A stretch of 32,116 nt of DNA from a virus, in IMG/VR virus record IMGVR_UViG_3300046477_000733, positions 1 to 32,116 of that record; one strand, 5' to 3'. A program made the position numbers and the translations under genes. Under the pieces are notes generated by a model. It searched no databases and was not told the origin of the DNA. It was given only the letters and a program-made list of their open reading frames with translations. Shown here piece by piece: positions 15,270 to 23,086 of this stretch (positions within the stretch are counted from its first letter, which is position 1; every line of letters begins with the position of its first letter).

Positions 15270-16055
15270 ATGGCCACCGGCTCGCTGCGTTTCGGCTTCA
15301 CCAACCTGATCCAGACGGCCACCCTCAAGAACGGGACCGGCGGCGGCGCTCCCATCCGCGACGAAGTGGCGCCCTGGCTGATGGAGAACGCCCAGAACAA
15401 GGACCGCACCTTCGTCTGGCAGCAGTCATCCGGCGCCGGGCCGCAGAGCGTCGATTACAACCTCGCGGGCACTTCCACCGTCAGCTTCTTCGCCGCGCTC
15501 GGACACCGGGGCGCCCCCTCCAGCTCGGTAGGCGCAACCGCGGTGAACGTCTACACCCAGAACGGGGCCTACGCCGCCGGCGGGACGTGGGCCTTCCGGG
15601 GCCAGATCATCCTCGGCGCAGGCGTTCGCGACGGGATCCTGATCACCACCATCGCCAACGTGAACAGCATCCGCTACGAGCACGTCGTCTCCTCGGCCTT
15701 CACGATCGGGCGTCACTTCGCATCGGGCATCGATCTCGACCTCGGGATCATCTCTTCGTCCGGGCGGACCCGGGCACTCGTCAAGCCCATCCTCGAAAAC
15801 GAGGTCGGCGCGAACCCGACCAAGACGCGCGTCGGCGACAACCATTACATGCTCAATCTGCCCTACAAGAACATCACTGCCGCGATCCTCGCGAACCTCC
15901 GAGCGATTGCGGCGAAGGACGATCCCTTCCTGCTGGTGGACTACGACGGCACCCCCTATGAGTGCGTGATCGAGGGCAACACGTTGAGCGAGAGCCTCAC
16001 GTTCAACCTGCCCGAGATCTTTGACGCCCAGATCCAGCTGCGCACCCTCGGGTAG
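15270..16055 (+). CDS. Distal tail-like protein
   Basis: 261 residues, starting one base after the tape measure stop. It follows the tape measure and precedes the large hub gene, the usual place for a distal tail (Dit-like) or gpM/L-like protein. The sequence is mostly beta: VDYNLAGTSTVSFFAALGHR, then TWAFRGQIILGAG, IRYEHVVSSAFTIGRHFA, and a second half with MLNLPYKNITAAILANL and ECVIEGNTLSESLTFN. The DGTPYECVIEG stretch near the end is common in tail proteins that bridge tube and hub. I do not recognise a specific family, so the name rests on fold type and position. Confidence 0.5.
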   Translation: MATGSLRFGFTNLIQTATLKNGTGGGAPIRDEVAPWLMENAQNKDRTFVWQQSSGAGPQSVDYNLAGTSTVSFFAALGHRGAPSSSVGATAVNVYTQNGAYAAGGTWAFRGQIILGAGVRDGILITTIANVNSIRYEHVVSSAFTIGRHFASGIDLDLGIISSSGRTRALVKPILENEVGANPTKTRVGDNHYMLNLPYKNITAAILANLRAIAAKDDPFLLVDYDGTPYECVIEGNTLSESLTFNLPEIFDAQIQLRTLG

Positions 16056-16058
16056 CCC

Positions 16059-19000
16059 ATGGCGACTGCGGCATTCCTCGCCCGCTGGCTCACATCCACC
16101 CGTGACGCCGCGATCCTGCTGAAAGTCGAGCTGACCGATCCTTCGGCCCAGACCCTGTACCTCACGAATCGCTACGGGGTCGCCACGCCCGGCTCACCGC
16201 CGCGCTACTGGCAGCCGCTGCTCGAGGACGTCGGTCCGGTCTCGCATCAGGGTTCGCTCGGCTCCTTCGACCCTGTGCTCGCCACGTTCGAGTGTCAGCT
16301 GGCGCCCAATCGCCTGTCCTACCAGGCAGCGGGACTCGATGCGAGGGACGCGTTCGCCACGTTCTACTGGCTCGGGGCCAGGGTCACGCTTTACCAGTGG
16401 GAGATGGCGCTCACCGACTTCGCCGACGCCAACCAGATCTTCTCGGGCGTGATGATCGACTACCAGAGCGAGGCTGCGGGGATCCACATCTTCTGCCAGC
16501 AGCCGACGGATTGGATCGTGCGGGTGCCCTCGGCTGAGGTAACGCGCCAGAAGTACCCGCGCGCCCCGGAGAAATCCATCGGCCTGCCGGCCGGCGCGGT
16601 CTGCTACGGGGACGGCCGCACGCTGCCCTGCAGGGATACGCCCGGAATCAGTGGCACAATCAGCTACGGCACCTTCAACCAGTCGCTGGTCGGAGTGTTC
16701 GGCCTCCGCCGCGCGTTCGTGCGGGGAGTCGTGGTCGACCTCGGCAAGGGGGCGGGATCCAAGGGGCGCGTTCTCTTCGCGAACCACGCCTGCAAGCTCT
16801 GGAACAACGACTCCGGGGGGTCCACGCCGGCACTCATGATGGGCGATCGCGTCGGGGAAATGGATCCGGCCTCCGGGGAGGATTTCAACGGAGCGGGAGG
16901 CACGGGCTTCACCTACGACGACGTGACCAACGCCGGCGTCCAGCCCTTCGACTGTTTCTTTCCCGTGCTCCCGATCGATTCCAAGAAGTCGGCTGCCAAC
17001 CAGGGCGACAATGCGCGCGCCGCGACCGACGGCTTCAACGACACCAGCTACGCCGAGCTGGACTTCAGCGGTGGGAAGCTCGAGATCCTGATCCCGCTGC
17101 CGGATGTGTCACCGATGGGCCTGTACGTCTCCGCGAAGGACGTCTACGGATGGAGCACGTCGGCCGGGATCGTCGCCGTCCTCAAGGCAGACTTCACCAA
17201 CCCGGGGGCCGGCGGAGGCCACACCGCGACTCTGGCAAACACCGGCGGGCTCAATACCAAGATCGGCGCCGGCGCCTCGATCGTCTCGGGAACGCCCTCG
17301 TCGCAGTGGAACTTCGGCAGCGACGGCTGCTATCTGCGCGTCTACCTGGTCGGAGGAGCCGCCGGCGACAAGGCGCGGATCTACTTCGCCGGACTCGCGA
17401 TCAAATACCGGCCCAGCTGGCCGGTGTACGCCCCGGCCTACAAGGTTCAGATCCCGGGCGCCGAGGATTACCGCGTGGCGCACCGGTGGATGCCCGGCCT
17501 GCCCGGCAAGATCGAGATCTACAAGCACCGCTACTCCCACCAGCCCCACGATCAATGGTTCCCGGCTACGGAGCAGGTCACCGACGGCCAGTATTTCGCG
17601 GCGCTCCAGGGCTACGCCGACGACGGCGGCGGCACATACACCGGAGTCGCGAACGCCCTGATCGAGCTGCCGACCGATGTGATCCGGCACTTCCTCGCGG
17701 TGCAATGCGCACAATCGGCTTTCGAGACCGGCGGCGTCCGCGGCTCCTTTGTGGACGAGCGCGCCCACTTCGTCACCTGGCGGGGTTCCAGCATGAAGCT
17801 GGCAATCTCGATCCCCGAGTTCAGGGACTCCTCGGGGATCCTTCGCGATCTCGCCGGTTCTGCGCTCTGCTGGGTCTACATCTCGCGGCTCACCGGCAAG
17901 TGGAAGATCATCCCCTGGCGGATCGGCAGCGCCACCAACTGGACTCGCAAGCTCACGCGCTGGGACTTGATGGACCCGGCCGGGCCCAAGATGATTTTGC
18001 ACCGCGATCAGGTCATCAACGACCTGACATGCTCCTACGACTACGACGCCAACGGCAAGCAGTACATCTCGGAGACCTTCGTGGCCGCGGAGCGTTCCGG
18101 CTCCGGCCACCTCTACCGGTCTCTGCGGGACGAGAACACCACCGTCATCGCGTCCGAGTCGGATCGACTGGACTTCAACGACTCGGGCGGGAACAAGACC
18201 GCGAACCTCACGCCTGCGGCCTATGCACCGATCGACCTCGCGAACCACGTCGCCACCCAGATGAGCGCTGTCGCCACACGCGGCTACGCGAAGGTCGCCT
18301 ACGGTTTCGTGATCAAGACGGGCTACAACGACACCGTCTATGTCAGCGACGGAGCCAGCTTCACGGTCACGCTGCCGGCCGGCAACTACACCGGGGCCGC
18401 GCTCGCGGCCGCGCTGCAGGCCGCGCTGAATCTCGGCTCGACCAACTGGGTCGTGACCTATTCGCTCGCCACCCTGCTATTCACCATCGGGCGCAGCTCG
18501 GGGACCTGTCAGCTTCTGTGGGGCACCGCGGTCGCTGGAGCCCTGTTCGCCGGCATGGACGTCGTCCTCGGCTTCGAGATCAAGAACTACACGGGATCCG
18601 CGAGCTACGCCGGCGCCTTCATGGTCGAACCCGAACGGTTCGCGATCGCTCTCCTGACCGACAACCTCAAGCTGCTCTTCGAGACCGGCACCAATGGCAT
18701 CGACGCCGCCACCCCGCGCACCTGCGGGGCGCTTCTGGGTTTCGACACCGCCCGGGACTGGGACCTGACGGGGAGCTCCGTCGGCGCGAAAACCTTCGCG
18801 GTGGCCCATTCGCCGAAGAATGCCCGCGAGCTCGAGGTAGCGACCTCCATCGCGCGATACGGCAAGCGGCCGGGCACCGTCATGAGCCTGCGCGCGGTCA
18901 ACGACACCGACACCGCTCGCGAGGTACGCAACCGCAACTTCGACATCTGGAAGCAGGCGGTGGTCGAGATCCAGTTCGAGACCGAGCGCATGCCGGACGT

Positions 19001-19178
19001 CGATCTGGGCGATGTGATCGAGTTCGATTCGAGCATCGACGACGTCCAGCCCTTCGGAGTGCCAGGGACCAACGGGTCCTGGGCATCGAAGCGATTCATC
19101 GTCACCAGCATCGTCCAGCACTCCCTCCCGACCGTGCATCAGGAGATCGCGGCCTTCTGGGATTCGGCGTCGGCATGA
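16059..19178 (+). CDS. Tail tip/hub protein (Tal-like)
   Basis: 1039 residues. The N-terminus (TRDAAILLKVELTDPSAQTL, SFDPVLATFECQLAPNRLSY, RVTLYQWEMALTDFADANQI and FSGVMIDYQSEAAGIHIF) reads as a phage tail hub or baseplate domain. The middle contains beta-rich segments that could bind carbohydrate. Around residues 765-860 is a separate motif, FTVTLPAGNYTGAALAAALQ then a Tyr-rich strand, a domain type seen in virion structural proteins of several viruses. The C-terminal region returns to hub-like sequence (ELEVATSIARYGKRPG, FETERMPDVDLGDVIEFDSS). The protein is expected at the tail tip, where it contacts the tape measure and receptor-binding parts. The last bases overlap the next gene (ATGA). 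Confidence 0.65.
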   Translation: MATAAFLARWLTSTRDAAILLKVELTDPSAQTLYLTNRYGVATPGSPPRYWQPLLEDVGPVSHQGSLGSFDPVLATFECQLAPNRLSYQAAGLDARDAFATFYWLGARVTLYQWEMALTDFADANQIFSGVMIDYQSEAAGIHIFCQQPTDWIVRVPSAEVTRQKYPRAPEKSIGLPAGAVCYGDGRTLPCRDTPGISGTISYGTFNQSLVGVFGLRRAFVRGVVVDLGKGAGSKGRVLFANHACKLWNNDSGGSTPALMMGDRVGEMDPASGEDFNGAGGTGFTYDDVTNAGVQPFDCFFPVLPIDSKKSAANQGDNARAATDGFNDTSYAELDFSGGKLEILIPLPDVSPMGLYVSAKDVYGWSTSAGIVAVLKADFTNPGAGGGHTATLANTGGLNTKIGAGASIVSGTPSSQWNFGSDGCYLRVYLVGGAAGDKARIYFAGLAIKYRPSWPVYAPAYKVQIPGAEDYRVAHRWMPGLPGKIEIYKHRYSHQPHDQWFPATEQVTDGQYFAALQGYADDGGGTYTGVANALIELPTDVIRHFLAVQCAQSAFETGGVRGSFVDERAHFVTWRGSSMKLAISIPEFRDSSGILRDLAGSALCWVYISRLTGKWKIIPWRIGSATNWTRKLTRWDLMDPAGPKMILHRDQVINDLTCSYDYDANGKQYISETFVAAERSGSGHLYRSLRDENTTVIASESDRLDFNDSGGNKTANLTPAAYAPIDLANHVATQMSAVATRGYAKVAYGFVIKTGYNDTVYVSDGASFTVTLPAGNYTGAALAAALQAALNLGSTNWVVTYSLATLLFTIGRSSGTCQLLWGTAVAGALFAGMDVVLGFEIKNYTGSASYAGAFMVEPERFAIALLTDNLKLLFETGTNGIDAATPRTCGALLGFDTARDWDLTGSSVGAKTFAVAHSPKNARELEVATSIARYGKRPGTVMSLRAVNDTDTAREVRNRNFDIWKQAVVEIQFETERMPDVDLGDVIEFDSSIDDVQPFGVPGTNGSWASKRFIVTSIVQHSLPTVHQEIAAFWDSASA

Positions 19179-19882
19179 GCGAGATCATCGAGATCTCGGT
19201 CGACGCCGCACGCCCCCTGCTGCTGCTGAAGAACGGCGGCCGCAAGATGGCCTACGCCCTCGTGAACGCCCTGAACACGACCGCCAAAGCCGTCCAGGAG
19301 GCCGAACGCGCCCGGGTGCTGGGCCAGTTCGTGGTGCGCAAGCGCGAGTTCATCCTGCGCCAGGCCGCGATCATCAAGTTCGCGAGCGTCGGCCGCGAGC
19401 GCTATGAGGCGTCGATCTCGGTGGGGCAGAAGAAGAACCTGCTCCTCGCACGCTTCGAGGGCGGCGGCCCGCGCCAGCCCGTGAAGGGAAGGACGGCCGC
19501 GGTACCGATCATCGGCGGCCCCGCGCGCCCCAGCTTCGCCCAGAGCGTTCCGGATCCCTTCGCGTTCGCCCAGCTGCAGCTGAAGCCCGTGGGCGGCCGC
19601 TCGAAGCGCCGGGCCGGCAACGCCGTCGGCCAGTACAAGGGGGCACAGCGCACCTTCGAGCTCCCACATACTGAGCGCGCGCCTGACGGCGGCGTGTTCC
19701 AGCGCGTGGGCCCCGGCCGCGGGGACATCCGCCTGGTCTACGCCTTCGTCAGGAACCAGAAGCCGATCGACACTCGCCTCAGGTTCCTGCCGACCGGCCG
19801 CGACGCGGCGCTCAAGACTTTCGGGCCAGCGCTCCGCTCCGAGGTCCGCGCCTCGTTCGAGCACGCCTTCGGGCTGGGGTGA
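19175..19882 (+). CDS. Tail-associated phage protein, gpZ/HK97 gp10-like guess
   Basis: 235 residues from ATG 19175, which overlaps the hub stop. The first 60 residues are helical and basic (GRKMAYALVNALNTTAKAVQ, then EAERARVLGQFVV), similar in rhythm to minor tail proteins of the gpZ or HK97 gp10 type, which often contain a helix with a LNKTA-like motif. The remainder is rich in Arg, Pro and Gly with short strands (YEASISVGQKKN, IRLVYAFVRNQKP). No signal peptide or membrane segment is seen. It is the last gene before the lysis cassette. Its position after the hub is unusual for gpZ, so the family call is weak; a tail-associated role is more secure. Confidence 0.4.
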   Translation: MSEIIEISVDAARPLLLLKNGGRKMAYALVNALNTTAKAVQEAERARVLGQFVVRKREFILRQAAIIKFASVGRERYEASISVGQKKNLLLARFEGGGPRQPVKGRTAAVPIIGGPARPSFAQSVPDPFAFAQLQLKPVGGRSKRRAGNAVGQYKGAQRTFELPHTERAPDGGVFQRVGPGRGDIRLVYAFVRNQKPIDTRLRFLPTGRDAALKTFGPALRSEVRASFEHAFGLG

Positions 19883-19886
19883 GCCG

Positions 19887-20441
19887 ATGATCGACAAGGA
19901 CGCGGCGCTCAAGGGCTGGCTGGAGCGGGAGGGCGCGGTCTACACCGACCGGGCGGACGACCGCGGCGGCCCCACCAAGTTCGGGCTCACGCTGAGGCTC
20001 CTGCGCGACCACCTGAAGGACCAGATGATCCCCGCCTCGCGCCTCCAGGCCATGGAATGGGCCGAGGCCCGCGAGATCATCTGGCGGGTGTTCGCGGTCG
20101 AGAGCGGCTTCGCGGAGATCCAGAACCCGGTGCTCTTCGAGGTGGTCTGGGACGCCGCCGGTAACCACGGCGCCGGCCGAGCGATCCAGTGGCTGCAGGC
20201 TGCGCTCGGCGTCAAGGTCGACGGCATCTTTGGATCCCAGACTCGCGCGGCATTGCCCTACCTGAATGCCACCAAGCTCGCGCTGTTCTTCCAGTGCGCC
20301 CGGGAGCGCTTCTATTCGCTGATCGCGTCCCGCAACAAGGAGGACAACGACCATGACGGGATCCCCGACGCCCTCGAGAACCTGCCCGGCTGGATCAACC
20401 GGTCCGTGGGCATTACCGAAAAGATCGCCAGGAGCCTCTGA
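19887..20441 (+). CDS. Endolysin, GH108 muramidase with peptidoglycan-binding domain
   Basis: 184 residues. The N-terminal GH108 signature is clear: LEREGAVYTDRADDRGGPTK followed by FGLT, with Glu15 as the expected catalytic acid of the EGG-type motif. Residues 85-184 form the usual C-terminal peptidoglycan-binding helical domain (VVWDAAGNHGAGRAIQWLQA, then VDGIFGSQTRAAL). Such enzymes cleave N-acetylmuramic acid linkages in peptidoglycan at the end of infection. There is no signal peptide, so release needs a holin or similar; two membrane-protein genes follow. Oddly, residues 153-161 (DNDHDGIPD) form a DxDxDGxxD calcium-binding type loop inserted near the C-terminus, a loop typical of thrombospondin type 3 or EF-hand-like repeats. 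Confidence 0.85.
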   Translation: MIDKDAALKGWLEREGAVYTDRADDRGGPTKFGLTLRLLRDHLKDQMIPASRLQAMEWAEAREIIWRVFAVESGFAEIQNPVLFEVVWDAAGNHGAGRAIQWLQAALGVKVDGIFGSQTRAALPYLNATKLALFFQCARERFYSLIASRNKEDNDHDGIPDALENLPGWINRSVGITEKIARSL

Positions 20442-20442
20442 C

Positions 20443-20820
20443 ATGGCCGAGATCCCCGACGCACTGCTTACGCGGATGGTGGCCGCATATGAAGAGAACA
20501 CCACTTCCATTGAGGGCATTCTGACGCTGGCCCGGGATAACCACGATCGGGCGAAGCAGATCGAACTTGCCATGCTTCGCCAGCTCGCACTCATGGAAAG
20601 AGCCCACGAGATGATGGAACGCTTCCAGGCCGACACCAGGATCGGCAGGGATAAGGCGGTCGACGAAATCAATGAGCACACCTCGCAGGCGCTCACCGCC
20701 GTGCTCGAGGCCTCGGACCGGAAGCAACGCACCCAGCTCTACATCGTCGCCGGCATCTTCGCCGTGTCCCAGCTGCTGGGCGTGGGGTTGCAGAGAGTGC
20801 TCGCGATCCTCAAGGGCTGA
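20443..20820 (+). CDS. Coiled-coil protein with C-terminal membrane anchor, lysis-associated
   Basis: 125 residues from ATG 20443, one base after the endolysin stop. Residues 15-98 are one long charged helix likely to form a coiled coil (RDNHDRAKQIELAMLRQLAL, then MERAHEMMERFQAD). Residues 99-122 form a single transmembrane segment (LYIVAGIFAVSQLLGVGLQR). Tail-anchored coiled-coil proteins in lysis cassettes can act as holin-like, antiholin or spanin-related proteins. There is no lipobox and no N-terminal signal. The base composition is less GC-rich than the flanking genes. Role in lysis is inferred from the location between endolysin and the multi-TM protein. Confidence 0.5.
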   Translation: MAEIPDALLTRMVAAYEENTTSIEGILTLARDNHDRAKQIELAMLRQLALMERAHEMMERFQADTRIGRDKAVDEINEHTSQALTAVLEASDRKQRTQLYIVAGIFAVSQLLGVGLQRVLAILKG

Positions 20821-20871
20821 GGGCGGGCGGAAGTGCGGCGCACGGAGGCAGCCGCGGGAGGTACAGGAGCC

Positions 20872-21315
20872 ATGCTCCGGAAACAGTTCCTCGTGCTGCT
20901 GTTCGCTCTGGCCATCCTGACGCTCTGCGCGTCGATCTGCGGTGCGGCGCTCCCTACGACGCCCGAGGCCGTGAAGGAATGGTTCGACGCGAAGTTCGTG
21001 TTCATCGCGATGGGCCTCGGGCTGCTCTGGAAGTACGTCCCGCAGCTCAAGGGCATCACCAACAGTGCGATCCCCTGGGTGAACGCGGTCGCCTACATGC
21101 TCGCCAAGGCGGGAACCGTGGGAACGGTGGCGCTCCTGACGGGGGTGACCCCGGCCTACGCCGGCGGGATCGACCTGGGCGGGTTGCTGGGCGTCGGCCT
21201 GCTAGGGGCAGCGCACTCGATCGCCGCCAGGCAGGGCTGGGAGGCCTTCCTGCGGCCGATCGTGGAGACCATCTCGCTCGCCCTGACGACCAAACGGCAC
21301 CCCGCGGCGGCCTGA
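20872..21315 (+). CDS. Multi-pass membrane protein, possible holin
   Basis: 147 residues. ATG 20872 was chosen because AGGAG lies just upstream (20865-20869); an in-frame reading from 20833 lacks one. Residues 5-25 are a hydrophobic signal-like segment (FLVLLFALAILTLCASICGA). Further hydrophobic stretches are at about 37-48, 62-85 and 92-112, the last one Gly-rich (GIDLGGLLGVGLLGAAH). Small multi-pass proteins directly after an endolysin are usually holins, which form the membrane lesions that release or activate the enzyme. It has more sequence between segments than a simple class I or II holin, so this is a likely but unproven assignment. Confidence 0.5.
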   Translation: MLRKQFLVLLFALAILTLCASICGAALPTTPEAVKEWFDAKFVFIAMGLGLLWKYVPQLKGITNSAIPWVNAVAYMLAKAGTVGTVALLTGVTPAYAGGIDLGGLLGVGLLGAAHSIAARQGWEAFLRPIVETISLALTTKRHPAAA

Positions 21316-21329
21316 ACCAACTGGAGCTC

Positions 21330-21347
21330 CCGGCAGGGGGTTGCCGG
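21330..21347 (+). terminator. GC-rich hairpin after lysis genes, weak terminator candidate
   Basis: CCGGCA (21330-21335) and TGCCGG (21342-21347) form a perfect 6-bp stem with a GGGGGT loop, 15 bases after the stop of the membrane protein gene. No U-run follows, so this is not a standard intrinsic terminator. It could be a pause or Rho-dependent end of the late transcript. The rest of the 157-bp gap up to 21472 contains no gene or clear promoter. Confidence 0.25.
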
Positions 21348-21472
21348 TGGGGCCTCGAGGTGGTAAATCGGGATCCAAGCCACGCGAGGCGGGCTCCTGC
21401 CCCGCGCGGCCGCATCCGGTCCAACGCCCCATGGCGGCCGGGTTAGGCCAGGACGGCCGAGAATCCAGAGCC

Positions 21473-21718
21473 ATGCCGCCGCGAATTCAACGAAGGTGGA
21501 GCACCCGGTTCGGTCGCTGGGTCTCCACCTTTGGCGTTCGGCGCCTCACCCGCGCGCTCGAGCAGGGAGGCCAGCCGGTGACGACCTACGCCGTGCATCA
21601 GTGGCTGGCCGGCAGGACCTTCCCGAGACCCGATCGGATCGACGCGATCGTGACGCTCAGCGATGGGAAGCTGACGCAGCAGGACATCCACCAGCACCGG
21701 GTGATTGTGCGGCGCTAG
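21473..21718 (+). CDS. Cro-like HTH DNA-binding protein
   Basis: 81 residues from ATG 21473; a longer reading from 21341 would add a low-complexity Pro/Arg leader that looks non-coding. The core is a small HTH: TFGVRRLTRALEQGG, then VTTYAVHQWLAGRTFPRP as the recognition unit, and RIDAIVTLSDGKLTQQDI. The WLAGRTFPRP pattern (W, G, P spacing) is typical of phage Cro and YdaS-type repressors. It would bind phage operators. The stop overlaps that of the convergent gene on the other strand (CTAG, 21715-21718), so the two transcripts collide. Two HTH regulators in the same control region (this and the one at 22763) suggest a bistable switch. Confidence 0.65.
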   Translation: MPPRIQRRWSTRFGRWVSTFGVRRLTRALEQGGQPVTTYAVHQWLAGRTFPRPDRIDAIVTLSDGKLTQQDIHQHRVIVRR

Positions 21719-22431
21719 GGCTGCAAATCCGGGATTGTGATGAAGTATCCATGCTCGTCCACAATGGCGACGTCGCCATCGGCCGGAGAATCTACGCTCA
21801 CCGTCGTCGCGTCATCAGCATCCGCGATCCAGGCGTAGCGAGCCCGTTCAAAACGAAAGCGAACCAGGTCCTTCCTGAGCGCGTTGAAGGCATCGAGGAT
21901 GTTCGCATGGGCGGCGAAAGTGCCGCCCACGAATTCGACCGTCGTGAAGCGATTCCCGAGGGTCTCGGCCTCTATGTCGTCCTTCCAGAGCCGCTGCCGA
22001 AAGATCGGCCCGATGCGGTCTCTCACCACCGGGAAGATCTGGCGCTGCCTCAGAATCAGCGCGCGCCGGAGTTTCGCTACCTGCTCGCGATCCACGCCCG
22101 GAGCAAGCCGATATTGCGCACGCTGCAGGTAGCTCGAGGCGCTCTCGAATGCTGAAACCGTCAGGATGATGCCTTCCATCGATTCGCCCGGCGGCGGCGC
22201 TTTCATGGCCAGTATGCTCTCGGTCAAATCGGCGATTTCTCGGCGGCCAGAAGCGCGAACCCTCGAGGAATCGACGGGGGCGGACTCGATCGACTTCGCG
22301 ATGAAGGGGTTGCCGTTGATAGGTTTAATCCATCCGGTCAGGGAGATGGCCCCGTAGGCCACGGCGGCGAGAACGATCGAAATGATGACGACGAATGGCC
22401 AGCGGCCCTCGAGAAATCGCGATGCTCTCAT
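21715..22431 (-). CDS. Membrane-anchored protein in superinfection immunity operon
   Basis: 238 residues from ATG 22431 on the minus strand; a longer open reading extends to 22971 but overlaps the immunity gene. ATGA overlap with the upstream gene shows co-translation. Residues 10-32 form one membrane segment (WPFVVIISIVLAAVAYGAIS), with the remainder probably periplasmic. The body has helices (GIILTVSAFESASSYLQRAQ, KLRRALILRQRQIF) and ends in a predicted strand pair (VAIVDEHGYFITI). No family recognised. Because its partner is a superinfection immunity protein, it may contribute to blocking DNA entry or altering the envelope of lysogens. Base composition is less GC-rich than the phage core. 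Confidence 0.55.
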   Translation of the reverse strand: MRASRFLEGRWPFVVIISIVLAAVAYGAISLTGWIKPINGNPFIAKSIESAPVDSSRVRASGRREIADLTESILAMKAPPPGESMEGIILTVSAFESASSYLQRAQYRLAPGVDREQVAKLRRALILRQRQIFPVVRDRIGPIFRQRLWKDDIEAETLGNRFTTVEFVGGTFAAHANILDAFNALRKDLVRFRFERARYAWIADADDATTVSVDSPADGDVAIVDEHGYFITIPDLQP

Positions 22432-22616
22432 TGGGCATCCATCCGGCGAACCTGCGTCGAAGCCCAGACCATCGCGATGATCCAGCCGATTACCGTCCAT
22501 CCGGCGAGCAGATTGAGCATGAAGATCGCGCCGCCGTTGTGGTGGTGCCGCTGCGCGGCGATGAAGGCCGGGAGGAAATAGACCAGGGCAAAGAGGCAAA
22601 ACAACAAGAAGTACAT
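22428..22616 (-). CDS. Superinfection immunity protein
   Basis: 62 residues from ATG 22616, with GGAAAGGAG (22628-22620 on the minus strand) ending 3 bases upstream of the ATG. The sequence has two hydrophobic helices and the family signature: YFLPAFIAA in the first, followed by HHHNGGAIFMLNLLAGWTVI and GWIIAMVWA. This is the small membrane protein family that includes T4 Imm, which blocks DNA entry of a second phage at the inner membrane. The gene is read divergently from the XRE-like regulator, and the palindrome at 22715-22730 lies between them. It is the first gene of a two-gene operon and probably expressed in the lysogen. Confidence 0.85.
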   Translation of the reverse strand: MYFLLFCLFALVYFLPAFIAAQRHHHNGGAIFMLNLLAGWTVIGWIIAMVWASTQVRRMDAQ

Positions 22617-22714
22617 GCGCGGCTCCTTTCCATTCCCGAATCGCTGTGCGCGAAGCGAATGAGATCCGAGGCGCCAGCGTTGTCCAGAAAGCCTGCGCCA
22701 TACCGCACGGCGAT

Positions 22715-22730
22715 GCAACATATATGTTGC
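22715..22730. promoter_or_regulatory. Palindromic operator 1
   Basis: GCAACATATATGTTGC is a perfect 16-bp palindrome, very AT-rich in its centre against GC-rich surroundings. It lies in the divergent region between the superinfection immunity operon and the XRE-like regulator (start 22763). Its right half provides the -35 box of a candidate promoter. A near copy lies at 23071-23086. Confidence 0.65.
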
Positions 22731-22756
22731 GGAAGGCCCTGCCCAGGGTGTACCAA
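22727..22756 (+). promoter_or_regulatory. Candidate promoter of the XRE-like regulator
   Basis: TTGCGG (22727-22732), formed partly by the palindrome, and TACCAA (22751-22756) are 18 bp apart. Transcription would begin near 22763, which is the ATG of the regulator, so the mRNA may be leaderless. The -10 match is only moderate. The distance from palindrome end to -10 (20 bp) is the same as in the second unit. Confidence 0.35.
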
Positions 22757-22762
22757 AGGGCC

Positions 22763-23059
22763 ATGCCTAGGCCCCCACTGGATACGCCCCTGACCCAGCT
22801 CCGCCTCGACGCGCCCGGGTCCCTCCGCCAGTCCGACATCTCCGCCTTCATGGGCGAGGCGGGCCTCGAGCTGGCCAGGATCACCATCAGCGACTTCGAG
22901 CGCGGCAAATACCTGCCGGCCGATCCCCGGTTCATCCCGTTGTACGCGCAGGCCATCGGCAAGTCGCGCAAGGCCGTCCGGGAGGCCTACGAGCAGGCCC
23001 GCGCCCTGTACGAACGGGGACGGGCGTCCGAACCGCGTCGCCGAACGTCACCGCGTTGA
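22763..23059 (+). CDS. XRE-family transcriptional regulator
   Basis: 98 residues from ATG 22763. The HTH domain spans about residues 10-70: LTQLRLDAPGSLRQSDISAF, then LARITISDFERGKYLP as the recognition helix region and a third part with IPLYAQAIGKSRKAVREAYE. This is the usual lambda-repressor-like fold; there is no C-terminal dimerisation or self-cleavage domain, so it would not respond to RecA as CI does. A perfect palindrome lies 32 bp upstream of its start and a near copy lies after its stop, next to the integrase, so it probably controls itself and the integrase. It could be the immunity repressor or an excision/integration regulator. Confidence 0.7.
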   Translation: MPRPPLDTPLTQLRLDAPGSLRQSDISAFMGEAGLELARITISDFERGKYLPADPRFIPLYAQAIGKSRKAVREAYEQARALYERGRASEPRRRTSPR

Positions 23060-23070
23060 CGGTCGACAAT

Positions 23071-23086
23071 GCAACTTATATGTTGC
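23071..23086. promoter_or_regulatory. Palindromic operator 2
   Basis: GCAACTTATATGTTGC differs from the first palindrome at one base and is flanked by AT on both sides, giving a 20-bp near-palindrome. It lies between the stop of the XRE-like regulator and the integrase. Its right half supplies the -35 of a candidate promoter. Confidence 0.65.
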
